The notes beneath the pieces are model-generated. The model was not told the origin of the DNA. It made no database searches and saw only the letters and a list, made by a program, of their open reading frames with translations. Positions 17,816-27,186 of a stretch of 64,000 bases of DNA are shown here, in pieces. The translations under genes and the position numbers were made by a program. Source of the stretch: Saccharibacillus nicotianae (GTDB taxonomy: Bacteria > Bacillota > Bacilli > Paenibacillales > Paenibacillaceae); NCBI RefSeq assembly GCF_042681745.1, contig NZ_JBHUGF010000010.1:1798001-1862000 (forward strand), given 5' to 3'. The stretch's first letter is position 1; every line of letters starts with the position of its first letter.

Positions 17816-19420
17816 TTATGTTTCGCGGAACTCATTTGGTGTCATTCCGTAATGTTTTTTGAATAATTTGCTAAAGTATTGGGGGTTTTGATAACCTAAC
17901 GCTGCGGTAATCTCATAGATTTTACTATTGGTATGTTTGAGCATATATAATGCTTTTTCCATCCGAATCCGAATAATATAATCGCCCAGCCCTTCACCTG
18001 TTTCGGTTTTGTAAATTTTAGATAGATAAACAGGATGCAGAAATACACGATCTGCAATCGTTTTGACCGATACATCTTGACCGAGACTTTCAGCGACCAT
18101 TTCTTGTACTTGTTTGACAATACGACTACGGCTGGGTTCTAACGCAGAAGGAGTTCCTTGCTGTTCGATTCGAGTCAGTACACTATTACACCACAAGCGA
18201 AGCTTGCTTAAAGAACCGGTAATCTGTTGCGCAGAAAAAGGATCTAGACCGCCCGAATCGGAAGCAGCCAGCTTGTATCCATGATGATGTGCCATATAGA
18301 CCAGCGCATTACTAACAGCCAGATACACTTCATATAAATGCTCATGGGTAAGAGGTAACGATTCCATCGTATCTAATACATGATCTACTTTCTGTCTGGC
18401 TGAATTCCATTGAGCCGACTCTAATAAATGAATTAATGCAGGTGGTTTGTAGAGCGATTCCATAAATTTCATCGCAGAAGGGCGTTCTAATGGCTGATTC
18501 TGTTCTTGAATAAAATGAATTCCCTGTTCAGCCGCGGCATACGCCAAATGAGCAAAACGCATCATATGACGATACGTTGATGATATTTCAGTCGGAAATA
18601 CAAACGGATCACTCACCCAGAATGACAAATTCGTTTTTAAATAACGATGTACACTATCTCGTAATTCACGAATATGGAGCTTATGACCTGTGTACATTTG
18701 AGCATCGTACTGCCATATAATCACCAGACCCCCTTGAGGTGCACGTCCTAACCAGACATCGCCATGTTCACCCAAAATCTCATTCGTAATATTACCAATA
18801 GCATATTCTAGCAAACGAATCGCTTCTTCAGTCTGATCTTGTGTATAAGAACCCGGAGGAACAAATAACATCTGTGCAGTATGATCAGGCTTAATATGAA
18901 TACCGTAGGTATCCAAGCGAGATAACATACTGCGATCAGAGGCTTCGCGACCCAATAACAGATCATTTAATAGACCATCTCGCAACAACTCAAGTTCAGA
19001 TTGACGCTGATAAGCAAGCTGATTGTATTTATCTGTCTGTCCCCATTCTGCTTCGATCTCATTAACTACACGACGAATACTTTCTATAAAAGGATCATCA
19101 TCGACAGGCTTTAAAATATAATCACCTGCTTTGAGACGAATAGCTTTTTGTGCATATTCAAAATCGGAATATCCGGTCAATACAAGTGTCCGAATATGCG
19201 GCCATGTATTCCCTATTTCTGCAAGCAATTCTAATCCATCGCGATCAGGCATACGAATATCGGTTACGACAATATCAATATCATATTTATTCAAAGCCGC
19301 TAGCGCCTGATCTACAGAATCCGCGCGGTAGACTTCTTCAATTCCTAATTCTGTCCATGGAATCGTCAGTTCCAAACTTTCTGTAACATAAGATTCATCA
19401 TCGACAAGTAAAATATTCAT
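17816..19420 (-). CDS. YesN-type response regulator with AraC DNA-binding domain
   Basis: Transcription activator of 534 residues. The N-terminal receiver (MNILLVDDES, phospho-acceptor in VVTDIRMPDRDG, conserved lysine in YILKPVDDD) is followed by a long middle region and a C-terminal AraC-type double helix-turn-helix (IADRVFLHPVYLSKIYK, then GYQNPQYFSKLFKKHYGMTP). The start lies 9 bases after the kinase gene, and its AGGAGTG site overlaps the kinase stop codon, so the two are translationally linked. It probably activates the binding-protein gene directly downstream in response to extracellular sugar. Confidence 0.93.
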   Translation of the reverse strand: MNILLVDDESYVTESLELTIPWTELGIEEVYRADSVDQALAALNKYDIDIVVTDIRMPDRDGLELLAEIGNTWPHIRTLVLTGYSDFEYAQKAIRLKAGDYILKPVDDDPFIESIRRVVNEIEAEWGQTDKYNQLAYQRQSELELLRDGLLNDLLLGREASDRSMLSRLDTYGIHIKPDHTAQMLFVPPGSYTQDQTEEAIRLLEYAIGNITNEILGEHGDVWLGRAPQGGLVIIWQYDAQMYTGHKLHIRELRDSVHRYLKTNLSFWVSDPFVFPTEISSTYRHMMRFAHLAYAAAEQGIHFIQEQNQPLERPSAMKFMESLYKPPALIHLLESAQWNSARQKVDHVLDTMESLPLTHEHLYEVYLAVSNALVYMAHHHGYKLAASDSGGLDPFSAQQITGSLSKLRLWCNSVLTRIEQQGTPSALEPSRSRIVKQVQEMVAESLGQDVSVKTIADRVFLHPVYLSKIYKTETGEGLGDYIIRIRMEKALYMLKHTNSKIYEITAALGYQNPQYFSKLFKKHYGMTPNEFRET

Positions 19421-19429
19421 AGTAACGGT

Positions 19430-21178
19430 TCACTCCTGAATGTTAGTTCCTTGATTTGACGTCCAACTTAATGTGACTTTGAGTCCACCTAATTCAGATG
19501 CACTTAGATGTACACCGGATTGTTCGCCAAAGCGTAGTGTCAAACGTTGATGCACATTCCATAATCCGCAACCCATTTCTTCGCCTAACGGTTCTGAAAG
19601 ACTTTGTTGCAGATTGACTAATGCTTCTGGTTCCATCCCTTTACCATCATCTTCTACACTCAAAAACCACTGATCGTTCTCATACCAGCCTGTAATCGTG
19701 ATTAAGCCTGCGGAAGAATAACGTTCAATCCCATGAATAACTGCATTTTCAACCAATGGTTGTACAATAAGTGGTGGAATCAAGATCGATTTGATAGTTT
19801 CCGGTAAATGAATATTATAATTCAATCTGGACATCCGCATCTGCTGAATCTCCAAATAATTCTGCACAAAATCAATCTCTTCAATCATCGGCACAAGATC
19901 ACGTTCTTGACGTGTTGTATAACGATAATATTGAGACAAATTTTTGGACATTGCGATTACTGCTTGCTGGTTGTTGAGCTTCGCCATACTGGTAATAAAT
20001 GAAAAGCAATTGTAAAAAAAGTGCGGGTTAATCTGAGATTGAAGTTGTTTCAATCGGGCTTCTCGCACATGTATTTTCTCCATATATACATTTTCAAATA
20101 ATGATTGTATCTGCGCCACCATAGAATTAAAGCGAATCGATAGATAAGCAAATTCACTTCTACCTTTCGGACGTATCCGCACTGAATAATCTTCTTGTTT
20201 TAACCGATCAAATCCAGCTATCAATTGACGTATAGGCACCTGTACTTGCGCGTATAGCAGATAAGAAGCAAGACAACTCATCAATAACAAAGCAATCATT
20301 GATAAATAAAATAATCGGTTCGAGTTATGGATTGGCTGTAACACATCATCTAGAGGAATATAATCGACCATATACCATCCGGTGACTTCAGAACGAACAG
20401 CATTCACCATATATTGCTGATCAGATATGTCAATGGTGCGACTTTCTAATTCTTGTAAAGGCTTTTCGCGAAGATGGCTGATCAATTCGTCTGTTAACGG
20501 ATGATCAGCAGAACGATTATAGACGACACCCAATTCTGGATTGTAATAAAAAGGATCACGCCGCCCATCACTTTTGAATTTATCCAGCATATCTTGAATA
20601 TTACTGCTATCAAATTCAACCCTAATGACTGTACTGGCATCACGCAAATCTGGTGTACTGGCAGTATAAGGAGAAATCGTTGTCCATGAGAAATTAAATG
20701 TCATTCGATTGTTATCATGCAAAGAAGTCACTTGCCACCCCGGCTTCGCCCAGCGCTGTGCCTGACTAATACGATAATCGCTCATATCGTTATCTGTTAC
20801 TAACCGCATCAGACTTGGTGAATAGATCGACAAATGACTGCGCCAGTTGGATGAACTTTCTTGAATCGCTAGTTTACTTTGGATACGTTTGACCAGCGTG
20901 ATCGCATCTAGATTCAGATACCCATTTTGCAAATAAATATCATTAAAACTCACAATATCAGGATCATGAATCAATAAATTGGGCCATGAAGATAACAATT
21001 CGATATTGGTATTCACCTGTGTCTGAAAAAAATTCAATTGATTAATATTGGATTGATTCAACTCACGACGCAACACTTCGGTTGTTGTACGATTAGAGTA
21101 GATATACAGCATCATAATAGGAATCAGCATAATGACAATTAACAGTACAATTTTGGTAAATAAATTATATCGATACAT
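19430..21178 (-). CDS. YesM-type sensor histidine kinase
   Basis: Membrane sensor kinase of 582 residues. One membrane helix at about 8-28 and another at about 287-307 flank a large extracellular sensing domain. A HAMP domain follows (VPIRQLIAGFDRL), then the His_kinase domain with the phospho-accepting histidine in INPHFFYN and a HATPase domain with VENAVIHG, DDGKGM and GCGLWNV. This is the YesM class paired with YesN-type regulators of carbohydrate uptake. It lies 9 bases downstream of the DUF1361 gene, so the operon may begin at the ADP-ribosylglycohydrolase gene. Confidence 0.93.
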   Translation of the reverse strand: MYRYNLFTKIVLLIVIMLIPIMMLYIYSNRTTTEVLRRELNQSNINQLNFFQTQVNTNIELLSSWPNLLIHDPDIVSFNDIYLQNGYLNLDAITLVKRIQSKLAIQESSSNWRSHLSIYSPSLMRLVTDNDMSDYRISQAQRWAKPGWQVTSLHDNNRMTFNFSWTTISPYTASTPDLRDASTVIRVEFDSSNIQDMLDKFKSDGRRDPFYYNPELGVVYNRSADHPLTDELISHLREKPLQELESRTIDISDQQYMVNAVRSEVTGWYMVDYIPLDDVLQPIHNSNRLFYLSMIALLLMSCLASYLLYAQVQVPIRQLIAGFDRLKQEDYSVRIRPKGRSEFAYLSIRFNSMVAQIQSLFENVYMEKIHVREARLKQLQSQINPHFFYNCFSFITSMAKLNNQQAVIAMSKNLSQYYRYTTRQERDLVPMIEEIDFVQNYLEIQQMRMSRLNYNIHLPETIKSILIPPLIVQPLVENAVIHGIERYSSAGLITITGWYENDQWFLSVEDDGKGMEPEALVNLQQSLSEPLGEEMGCGLWNVHQRLTLRFGEQSGVHLSASELGGLKVTLSWTSNQGTNIQE

Positions 21179-21187
21179 AGTCGTTTA

Positions 21188-21916
21188 TCATCCTCGTCTT
21201 GTCATAAACATTCCGCCACGCATCATAAAATAACCTACAAGACTGATAAACCAGATCATTCCTGTAAAAACAAACATAAAATGCAATTGTACTGGATCAG
21301 TCACAATATCGATCACATCTTTCCAGATCAATTGCGGATGAGTAATAGCATTCCAACTGTTCCAACGAATAAAGCGTCCAATATAAATACCGATACTGCT
21401 AAGAATCAGAACGATATGAGCAAATATCCATGAACGCACTGCACCATAATGTTCACGAACTAATTGCTGTATAGATGATAACGAATAAGTTCCTAATCCC
21501 AGTCCTAAGATCGCTGCTACAAAAAACAAAAATAAATGATACCAAAACTCTAATTGAAACAAAAATCGTTGCCCGGCAGGTGCTTCATAATGCACAAACG
21601 GATGTAGTGTGTCTGTAACCAGATAGACAGAGTTAGGATAAAATAACAACCAGACAATACCTGCTCCAATTACTAATACATTTCTGATCCATGATCGACG
21701 TAATTTCATCACTCCATCAATCAATAAAGCCAGTCCGATAGGAACCCAGCCTAGAAAAATGTCCCAGTTGAGATAACGATAAATATCTCGCCCTGTAGCA
21801 TTACGTAGATGGATACCTAATGCTACACAAAAGCTTGTAGCTAATAATAAAATAATTAACACTATAATTTTACCTGTCCAGACTTTAGTTCCCCAAATGT
21901 CATATCGATTGTTCAT
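21188..21916 (-). CDS. DUF1361 family membrane protein
   Basis: Integral membrane protein of 242 residues with about six to seven hydrophobic helices. The family hallmark is the WLLFYPNSVYLVTDTLH segment (about 84-100), seen as FYPN..Y..TD in DUF1361 proteins. Its function is unknown. The gene sits 2 bases after the ADP-ribosylglycohydrolase gene and 9 bases before the YesM-type kinase gene on the same strand, with AAGGGG before the ATG, so it is almost certainly cotranscribed with both. A role with the sensor kinase is possible but not shown. Confidence 0.75.
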   Translation of the reverse strand: MNNRYDIWGTKVWTGKIIVLIILLLATSFCVALGIHLRNATGRDIYRYLNWDIFLGWVPIGLALLIDGVMKLRRSWIRNVLVIGAGIVWLLFYPNSVYLVTDTLHPFVHYEAPAGQRFLFQLEFWYHLFLFFVAAILGLGLGTYSLSSIQQLVREHYGAVRSWIFAHIVLILSSIGIYIGRFIRWNSWNAITHPQLIWKDVIDIVTDPVQLHFMFVFTGMIWFISLVGYFMMRGGMFMTRRG

Positions 21917-21918
21917 TA

Positions 21919-22869
21919 TTATTCCCCTTGCTGATCAAATTGCTGACAGTATTCTATCATTTCTTCAAGCCGGGCTAATGGCTGAAGCCATTGCTCAGGT
22001 ATTTGCTCATAACCATAATAGATACCTGCAAGTCCACCTGCTACAGCAGCAGTCGTATCGGTATCTTCCCCTAGATTAACCGCTTGTAAAATGGCTTCCC
22101 GATAATTGGATGTATGAAGCAATACCCAGATACTGGCTTCTAAGGTATGCACTACATACCCGCTAGAAGAGATTTCATCGATTGGAAATTGATCGATCTC
22201 ACCACTCAATAACCGTTGATATCGCTCGATTTCAGGATAATCTGCATATTGAGTATTGATATATTGGCAAGCTTGCTGATAGCATTCTTTAAATGTTGTA
22301 GACGGAGCAGATTGTAGTAACTGTATACCGATTTCAACATAAATAAGACCGCCAAGTATAGATACAGGATGACGATGTGTTAATGAAGAGACCCTCGTAA
22401 TCCAGTCAAGACGGGTAGCTGCATCTTGATTCACCAGTTTATAAATTAAAGGCAATATTCGCATTAATGATCCATTTCCATTGCTATACTCGTCATCTCC
22501 TCCGGCTTGTTCAGAACGAGTCGGATCTTGTTCAATAAGAGCAATCGCTTTGCGAGTAGCGATCCCTATATCAAATACCTCGCCACGAGCTGCCCAAATG
22601 CCTTGACGATACCACTGAATAAACCGGTTTCCCAGATCAGTAGTGTTCAGTTGTGGATAATGAATCAGACTCACCAGTAATGCTACAGTTAATGCTCCGT
22701 CATCAGACCATGTTCCTGCTGGCTGTTGATGTGTACCATAACCGATCATATCTACAGCCGGATGACGAGCAATCGTTTCCCGATTCAAAAATTCGTAAGG
22801 TACACCTACAGCATCCCCCACCAACAATCCGATGATTCCATCTTTACTAGAATGGTTTATAAATGACAT
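21919..22869 (-). CDS. ADP-ribosylglycohydrolase (DraG) family protein
   Basis: Predicted binuclear-magnesium hydrolase of 316 residues that removes ADP-ribose from an arginine or a small molecule. Metal ligands are visible in the family motifs GLLVGDAVGVPYE at the N-terminus, TWSDDGALT (about 50) and GEDTDTTAAVAGGLAG near residue 270. It has a clear AAGGAG site and is the first gene of a tight run (DraG-like, DUF1361, YesM, YesN). No ADP-ribosyltransferase is visible in this window, so the substrate is unknown; crystallin-J1-like relatives act on free ADP-ribose compounds. Confidence 0.88.
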   Translation of the reverse strand: MSFINHSSKDGIIGLLVGDAVGVPYEFLNRETIARHPAVDMIGYGTHQQPAGTWSDDGALTVALLVSLIHYPQLNTTDLGNRFIQWYRQGIWAARGEVFDIGIATRKAIALIEQDPTRSEQAGGDDEYSNGNGSLMRILPLIYKLVNQDAATRLDWITRVSSLTHRHPVSILGGLIYVEIGIQLLQSAPSTTFKECYQQACQYINTQYADYPEIERYQRLLSGEIDQFPIDEISSSGYVVHTLEASIWVLLHTSNYREAILQAVNLGEDTDTTAAVAGGLAGIYYGYEQIPEQWLQPLARLEEMIEYCQQFDQQGE

Positions 22870-22923
22870 ATTATGTAGTCTCCTTCTTTATTCATTTTAC
22901 GTTTCAATGTGTAAATCATTTAA

Positions 22924-22932
22924 TGCTATAAT
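22924..22932 (+). promoter_or_regulatory. Extended -10 promoter of the ABC ATPase gene
   Basis: ATGCTATAAT contains a perfect TATAAT preceded by TGn (extended -10), 31 bases before the start codon. The -35 region (TTCAAT, spacing 18) is weak, as expected for an extended -10 promoter. Confidence 0.6.
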
Positions 22933-22962
22933 AATGTCCAAACTTACGAGGAGTGAGCCTAT

Positions 22963-23739
22963 ATGATTATTGATGTACAACATGCTAGCTGGCGCAGAGA
23001 TCAGACTATGATTATCAACGATATTTCCTGGCAAGTACAATCAGGAGAACATTGGTGCTTACTGGGTCTCAACGGTTCTGGCAAAACCACATTGTTAAAT
23101 ATGATCAACGGTTATATCTGGCCTACAACAGGTAGTATTCATGTTCTGGATGAACAATTTGGTTCGGTTGATCTTCGAGAACATCGCAAAAAGATCGGTT
23201 GGGTCAGTACATCTATGCAACAACGATTGCATGGTCATGAAAAAGCAGAAAACATTGTGTTAAGTGGTAAATTTGCTTCGATTGGCATTTATAATCAGAT
23301 TGAAGAACAAGACTACGCACAAGCTTTATCTATTATGAAGCAATTAGATGCTGAAAGGCTAGTAGGACGCACCTATGATACCTTATCTCAAGGCGAGCGG
23401 CAACGTATTCTAATTGCTAGAGCGTTGATGGCTTCGCCTGAATTGCTTATTTTGGATGAACCTTGTACAGGGCTTGATATTTTCTCACGTGATCAATTAC
23501 TGCATCGTGTACAGTCCATAGCTACGCAAGAACACGCGCCTACTCTACTCTATGTGACTCATCATATCGAAGAGATTATGCCTTGCTTTAACAAAACATT
23601 ATTGATTCGTGATGGTGCAGTGTTCGGCGCAGGCGACACCAATGCTATGGTAGAATCCAAGCAACTCAGCTCATTTTTTGATACTGCTGTAGAAGTGCGA
23701 TCAGAACCCGGACAACGCTACTCTATTCGCTTAGTGTAA
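22963..23739 (+). CDS. ABC transporter ATP-binding protein
   Basis: Single nucleotide-binding domain of 258 residues. Walker A is GLNGSGKTT, the signature motif is LSQGERQR, Walker B is LLILDEP and the H-loop is VTHHIEE. Overall it resembles the YlmA/ModF-like group of stand-alone ATPases. GAGGAG lies 9 bases before the ATG. No permease gene is next to it; the nearest orphan permease on the same strand is the FecCD-type gene at 27187, about 3.5 kb away, and a functional link is not supported by operon structure. The substrate is unknown. Confidence 0.88.
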   Translation: MIIDVQHASWRRDQTMIINDISWQVQSGEHWCLLGLNGSGKTTLLNMINGYIWPTTGSIHVLDEQFGSVDLREHRKKIGWVSTSMQQRLHGHEKAENIVLSGKFASIGIYNQIEEQDYAQALSIMKQLDAERLVGRTYDTLSQGERQRILIARALMASPELLILDEPCTGLDIFSRDQLLHRVQSIATQEHAPTLLYVTHHIEEIMPCFNKTLLIRDGAVFGAGDTNAMVESKQLSSFFDTAVEVRSEPGQRYSIRLV

Positions 23740-23834
23740 TCAGCTATGCAACATGTACCAAGCTCTATATGTCATTGTAAATAACTCGTAAAAGAGATAC
23801 AACACAGAATAAATATCATAAAAGGGGTATAACT

Positions 23835-24809
23835 ATGAACTATCGTCATCTTGGAAAAAGTGGATTGAAAGTATCTGAATTGGGTCTCGGAACTAACTCT
23901 TTTGGCAAACGTGCAGACCGCGCAACATCTATTCGTATTTTACATACGGCTATCGATCGTGGAATTAACTTTATCGATACAGCTAATATCTATGCAGGAA
24001 CAGCTTCAGAACAAATTATTGGAGAAGGACTGCAAGGAGGCAAACGCCAGCAAGTAGTATTAACGACCAAAGCAGGGCTTCCTACAGGCGAAGGCCCTAA
24101 TGACCGCGGTTCTTCTCGTTATCATTTAGAACGTGAACTGGATCAAAGTCTAAAACGGTTGCAGACTGATTATGTAGACTTGTATCAAATTCATACGTTT
24201 GATCCTTATACCCCTCTTGAAGAAACATTGCGTACATTGGATGACATGGTACGTTCAGGCAAAGTACGATATATCGGAGCTTCTAACTATGCTGCATGGG
24301 AATTAATGAAAGCATTAAGTATCAGTGATCAATTGAATCTGAATCGCTATGTATCGCTTCAAACGTCTTATTCTTTAGCTGATCGTACACCAGAGCAGGA
24401 AATGGTTCCTCTTTGTCTGGATCAAGGGCTTGGTATTATTCCGTATTTCCCGCTTGCAGGTGGAATTCTGACAGGCAAATATTCAGAGAACCAAGCTTCT
24501 CCTTCTGGTTCACGTGCAGAGACCGACCCTTCATTCCAACGCTTTTTTAATACACAACGTATCAATCTAGGAGAAGTGTTAAAACTGTATGCCCAAAATC
24601 GTTCTACTGAACCTGCTACTCTTGCGCTCGCATGGTTGTTAAAACGTCCTGCTGTTGCTACCGTTATTGTCGGTGCTACCCGTAGCGAGCAATTGGAAAA
24701 TAATCTGAACAGCTTGGATTACATCATCAATGATGAAGTGGATGCACGATTAGATGAAATGAGTCGTTCTACTAAAAATGGAGACCCTTTTGCGAGTTAT
24801 CGCATATAA
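23835..24809 (+). CDS. Aldo/keto reductase family oxidoreductase
   Basis: NADPH-dependent reductase with the (beta/alpha)8 AKR fold, 324 residues, full length. The catalytic tetrad is visible as aspartate and tyrosine in FIDTANIYAG, lysine in LTTKAG and histidine in YQIHTFD. The cofactor-binding C-terminal part includes ATVIVGATRSEQLENN. It belongs to the YghZ/Kv-beta-like branch by general similarity. AAAGGGG precedes the ATG. Its substrate is unknown. It lies 67 bases upstream of the S66 carboxypeptidase gene and may be cotranscribed with it. Confidence 0.9.
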   Translation: MNYRHLGKSGLKVSELGLGTNSFGKRADRATSIRILHTAIDRGINFIDTANIYAGTASEQIIGEGLQGGKRQQVVLTTKAGLPTGEGPNDRGSSRYHLERELDQSLKRLQTDYVDLYQIHTFDPYTPLEETLRTLDDMVRSGKVRYIGASNYAAWELMKALSISDQLNLNRYVSLQTSYSLADRTPEQEMVPLCLDQGLGIIPYFPLAGGILTGKYSENQASPSGSRAETDPSFQRFFNTQRINLGEVLKLYAQNRSTEPATLALAWLLKRPAVATVIVGATRSEQLENNLNSLDYIINDEVDARLDEMSRSTKNGDPFASYRI

Positions 24810-24876
24810 TCAAAGTAGCTATATCCCAAGTATTTCAAATGAATATTGTATCCGATTCGTAGGAGGATTAAGCATT

Positions 24877-25935
24877 ATGGCAAATCATCAAGCTAATTAT
24901 CATTCACAAATCATATATCCTGCTCCTTTACAAGCAGGTGACCTTATCGGTATTATCGCTCCATCTAGCGGACTAGAAGCAGAGATTCATCATTTGATCC
25001 ATCGTTCTACTGCTTATCTGCACCAATTAGGATATCAGACGCGCGTAGGTAGTAGTGTATGGACAAATGATAAATGTGTAAGTCTACCCAAAGAACAGCG
25101 CGCGGCAGAACTTGAACAATTTCTGTTAGATGATCAGATCAAAGCGATTATTCCTCCATGGGGTGGAGAATTTCTGATGGATATTTTACCATTATTGAAT
25201 TGGGAGAAAATTCGTCAAGCTACGCCTACATGGATTTTAGGATTTTCAGATATTAGCACATTAACATTTACGTATACATTGATGACAGGTTATGCTTCTG
25301 CTCATGGTCCGGGAATGATAGATATTTCAGGAGCGGATGATGATCTAACTATTCGCTGGCAAGATCTATTATCTGCTGTTACTGGAGATCAAGTAGAACA
25401 ACATTCTTCAGCTTATCATCAGACACATAGTGATTATTCTAAACCTAACTTTAATCTAGATACACCTACAGAATGGAAGATTCTCGGACAGGAAGATCAG
25501 CCAGAAGCTTCTCTTGAATTGACAGGTCGCTTGATCGGCGGTTGTATGGATGTCATTGCTGCATTAATTGGTACCCCGTGGTCTCCTATACCTGATTTTA
25601 TGCAGCATTATGATCAAGATGAAGGATTTATATGGTATCTGGAAAGCTGTGAAATGAATGCCGCTGCTATCTACCGTCATCTCTGGCAAATGAATCAAGC
25701 CGGTTGGTTCCAGCATACACGCGGAGTTCTGATCGGTAGACCTGCTGGATATACCCCTGTCAAAAACTTTGAAATTCAAGATGCGTTACAAGCTGTATTG
25801 GGAGAGCAACAGATTCCGGTGATCTATAATGTAGATATCGGGCATATTCCTCCGCAACTGACATTAATCAATGGAGCTATAGCTCACGTTCAGACTGCAA
25901 ATGGCTCAGGTACGGTTCAACAAATATTACGTTAA
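24877..25935 (+). CDS. S66 family LD-carboxypeptidase (MccF-like)
   Basis: Serine peptidase of the LdcA/MccF family, 352 residues. LdcA members trim murein tetrapeptides, and MccF members hydrolyse microcin C-like peptide-nucleotides. The nucleophile serine is in LGFSDIST, the glutamate in YLESCEMN and the histidine in IGHIPPQLT; the N-terminal GIIAPSSG is typical. The start at 24877 is chosen because AGGAGG lies 10 bases upstream; an in-frame ATG 99 bases earlier overlaps the reductase gene and has no site. It has no signal peptide, so it acts in the cytosol in recycling or detoxification. The MccF side of the family seems nearer by length. Confidence 0.85.
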   Translation: MANHQANYHSQIIYPAPLQAGDLIGIIAPSSGLEAEIHHLIHRSTAYLHQLGYQTRVGSSVWTNDKCVSLPKEQRAAELEQFLLDDQIKAIIPPWGGEFLMDILPLLNWEKIRQATPTWILGFSDISTLTFTYTLMTGYASAHGPGMIDISGADDDLTIRWQDLLSAVTGDQVEQHSSAYHQTHSDYSKPNFNLDTPTEWKILGQEDQPEASLELTGRLIGGCMDVIAALIGTPWSPIPDFMQHYDQDEGFIWYLESCEMNAAAIYRHLWQMNQAGWFQHTRGVLIGRPAGYTPVKNFEIQDALQAVLGEQQIPVIYNVDIGHIPPQLTLINGAIAHVQTANGSGTVQQILR

Positions 25936-25940
25936 ATCAC

Positions 25941-25982
25941 AAAAAGACTGAATCTTAGGTTGTCCTAGAATTCAGTCTTTTT
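25941..25982. terminator. Bidirectional terminator after the S66 peptidase gene
   Basis: AAAAAGACTGAAT and ATTCAGTCTTTTT pair perfectly, with further pairing of CTTAGG and CCTAG inside. The structure serves the plus-strand gene and probably also the converging gene at 26021. Confidence 0.9.
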
Positions 25983-26020
25983 GAATATGATTTGAATATG
26001 AATGATACAAATATACTGTT

Positions 26021-26902
26021 TTATCTAGATTCAGGTCTGAGTTGTTGTATATACTGGATCATCCGCTGATCTTGTTCGTGATCGTACACATAATCTAGCG
26101 ATTCTGCTACATGTATAGATAGATGGCGGAACAAATGAATCATATGCAGTAAGCTATGCCAGTTATCTTCTACATTGCTCCCTGCATAAGTCTTTATTAA
26201 TGCTTGAGCTAATTCCGGTTCTACCTGTTGTCGATATTCAGCACGATCATGATGGTACAGAATATCCCACTGGTGCTGACTACCTGCATACCAATCGAGC
26301 ATTTTTTCTAAATAACGAATACGAAGAATATGATCCAGTTGATATTTGGCAAGTAACAATTGTTGTTGCAACAGGCTTTTGGCTGTTTGCATGCAGTACC
26401 ACCAAAATTCATGCTGAATCTGCTCATATTCATGCCGGGCAGGTTTATTTAAATGTACCGATTGTTGATCGAGCACCACAACCGAATTTTGAATCCGATG
26501 ATCTTTATCAAGCAATACCTGATGTACCGGTGTAGTTGTAGCAGACAATTCGTTATCAATTTGATTTTCCCACTCACTGATCGGGTATATTTGAAATTCA
26601 ACCTCTACCCCATCGGTATACAATACATTTTGCGTACAAGCGACTGCTCCTGTCACAGAATGATGACGAATATGTTGTAATGTCGTTAAAGGTTCTCCAA
26701 ATATATGCAACCAATCTTCTTGCCAGATCATCGTATTCAATTCGTTTACAATTAATTGAAAATGATACGTTTCTAAAGGATCGGTATTGCTTGGGTTATT
26801 TGCATGTACTCCTGCTAATACTACAGCACGAATATTATTTGTCTGTACTGCCCATGTCGTAATCATATTGATAATCTGCTCTTGTGATTTGATTGTATTC
26901 AC
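26021..26902 (-). CDS. AadK-like aminoglycoside 6-adenylyltransferase homologue, active site lost
   Basis: Protein of 293 residues that follows the ANT(6)/AadK family along its length: WLHIFGEPLT, LLDKD, EFWWYCMQTAKSLL and the LDHILRIRYLEKMLDWY helix. The nucleotidyltransferase core is altered. The usual GSR is read as GVH (AGVHANN), the metal-binding DYD position reads TYH, and the third acidic strand (LDL in AadK as I recall it) reads VEFQ. Adenylyl transfer is therefore unlikely, and streptomycin resistance should not be inferred. It starts with GTG after a GGTGGGG site. It may bind nucleotides without catalysis. Family membership is fairly sure; the inactivity is inferred. Confidence 0.7.
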   Translation of the reverse strand: MNTIKSQEQIINMITTWAVQTNNIRAVVLAGVHANNPSNTDPLETYHFQLIVNELNTMIWQEDWLHIFGEPLTTLQHIRHHSVTGAVACTQNVLYTDGVEVEFQIYPISEWENQIDNELSATTTPVHQVLLDKDHRIQNSVVVLDQQSVHLNKPARHEYEQIQHEFWWYCMQTAKSLLQQQLLLAKYQLDHILRIRYLEKMLDWYAGSQHQWDILYHHDRAEYRQQVEPELAQALIKTYAGSNVEDNWHSLLHMIHLFRHLSIHVAESLDYVYDHEQDQRMIQYIQQLRPESR

Positions 26903-27186
26903 TGTCTACCCCACCTGTCTGCACATTGGCTCATTGATCAAATCTCTTCTTTATTTTAACAAAGTTTACCATATAAAAGTCAGTTAGCTTTGCATTTTTG
27001 TTAGATTCTTATGAATTATGTAAATTTTTTCTCGAACAGTGAAAAATAACAAGCTACTTTCCGATAATAATAAAGTACTCTACAAAGCAATATCTATAGG
27101 CTGACCTCTTATAAGATAGTCATGTAGCACTTACATATGTTTAGATTTGGACAAATACTCAATATCATAAAGGAGTGAATTGTTTT

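Noticed and set aside
26021..26902. Functional streptomycin-resistance gene
   Set aside because: All positions expected to hold catalytic acidic residues are replaced.
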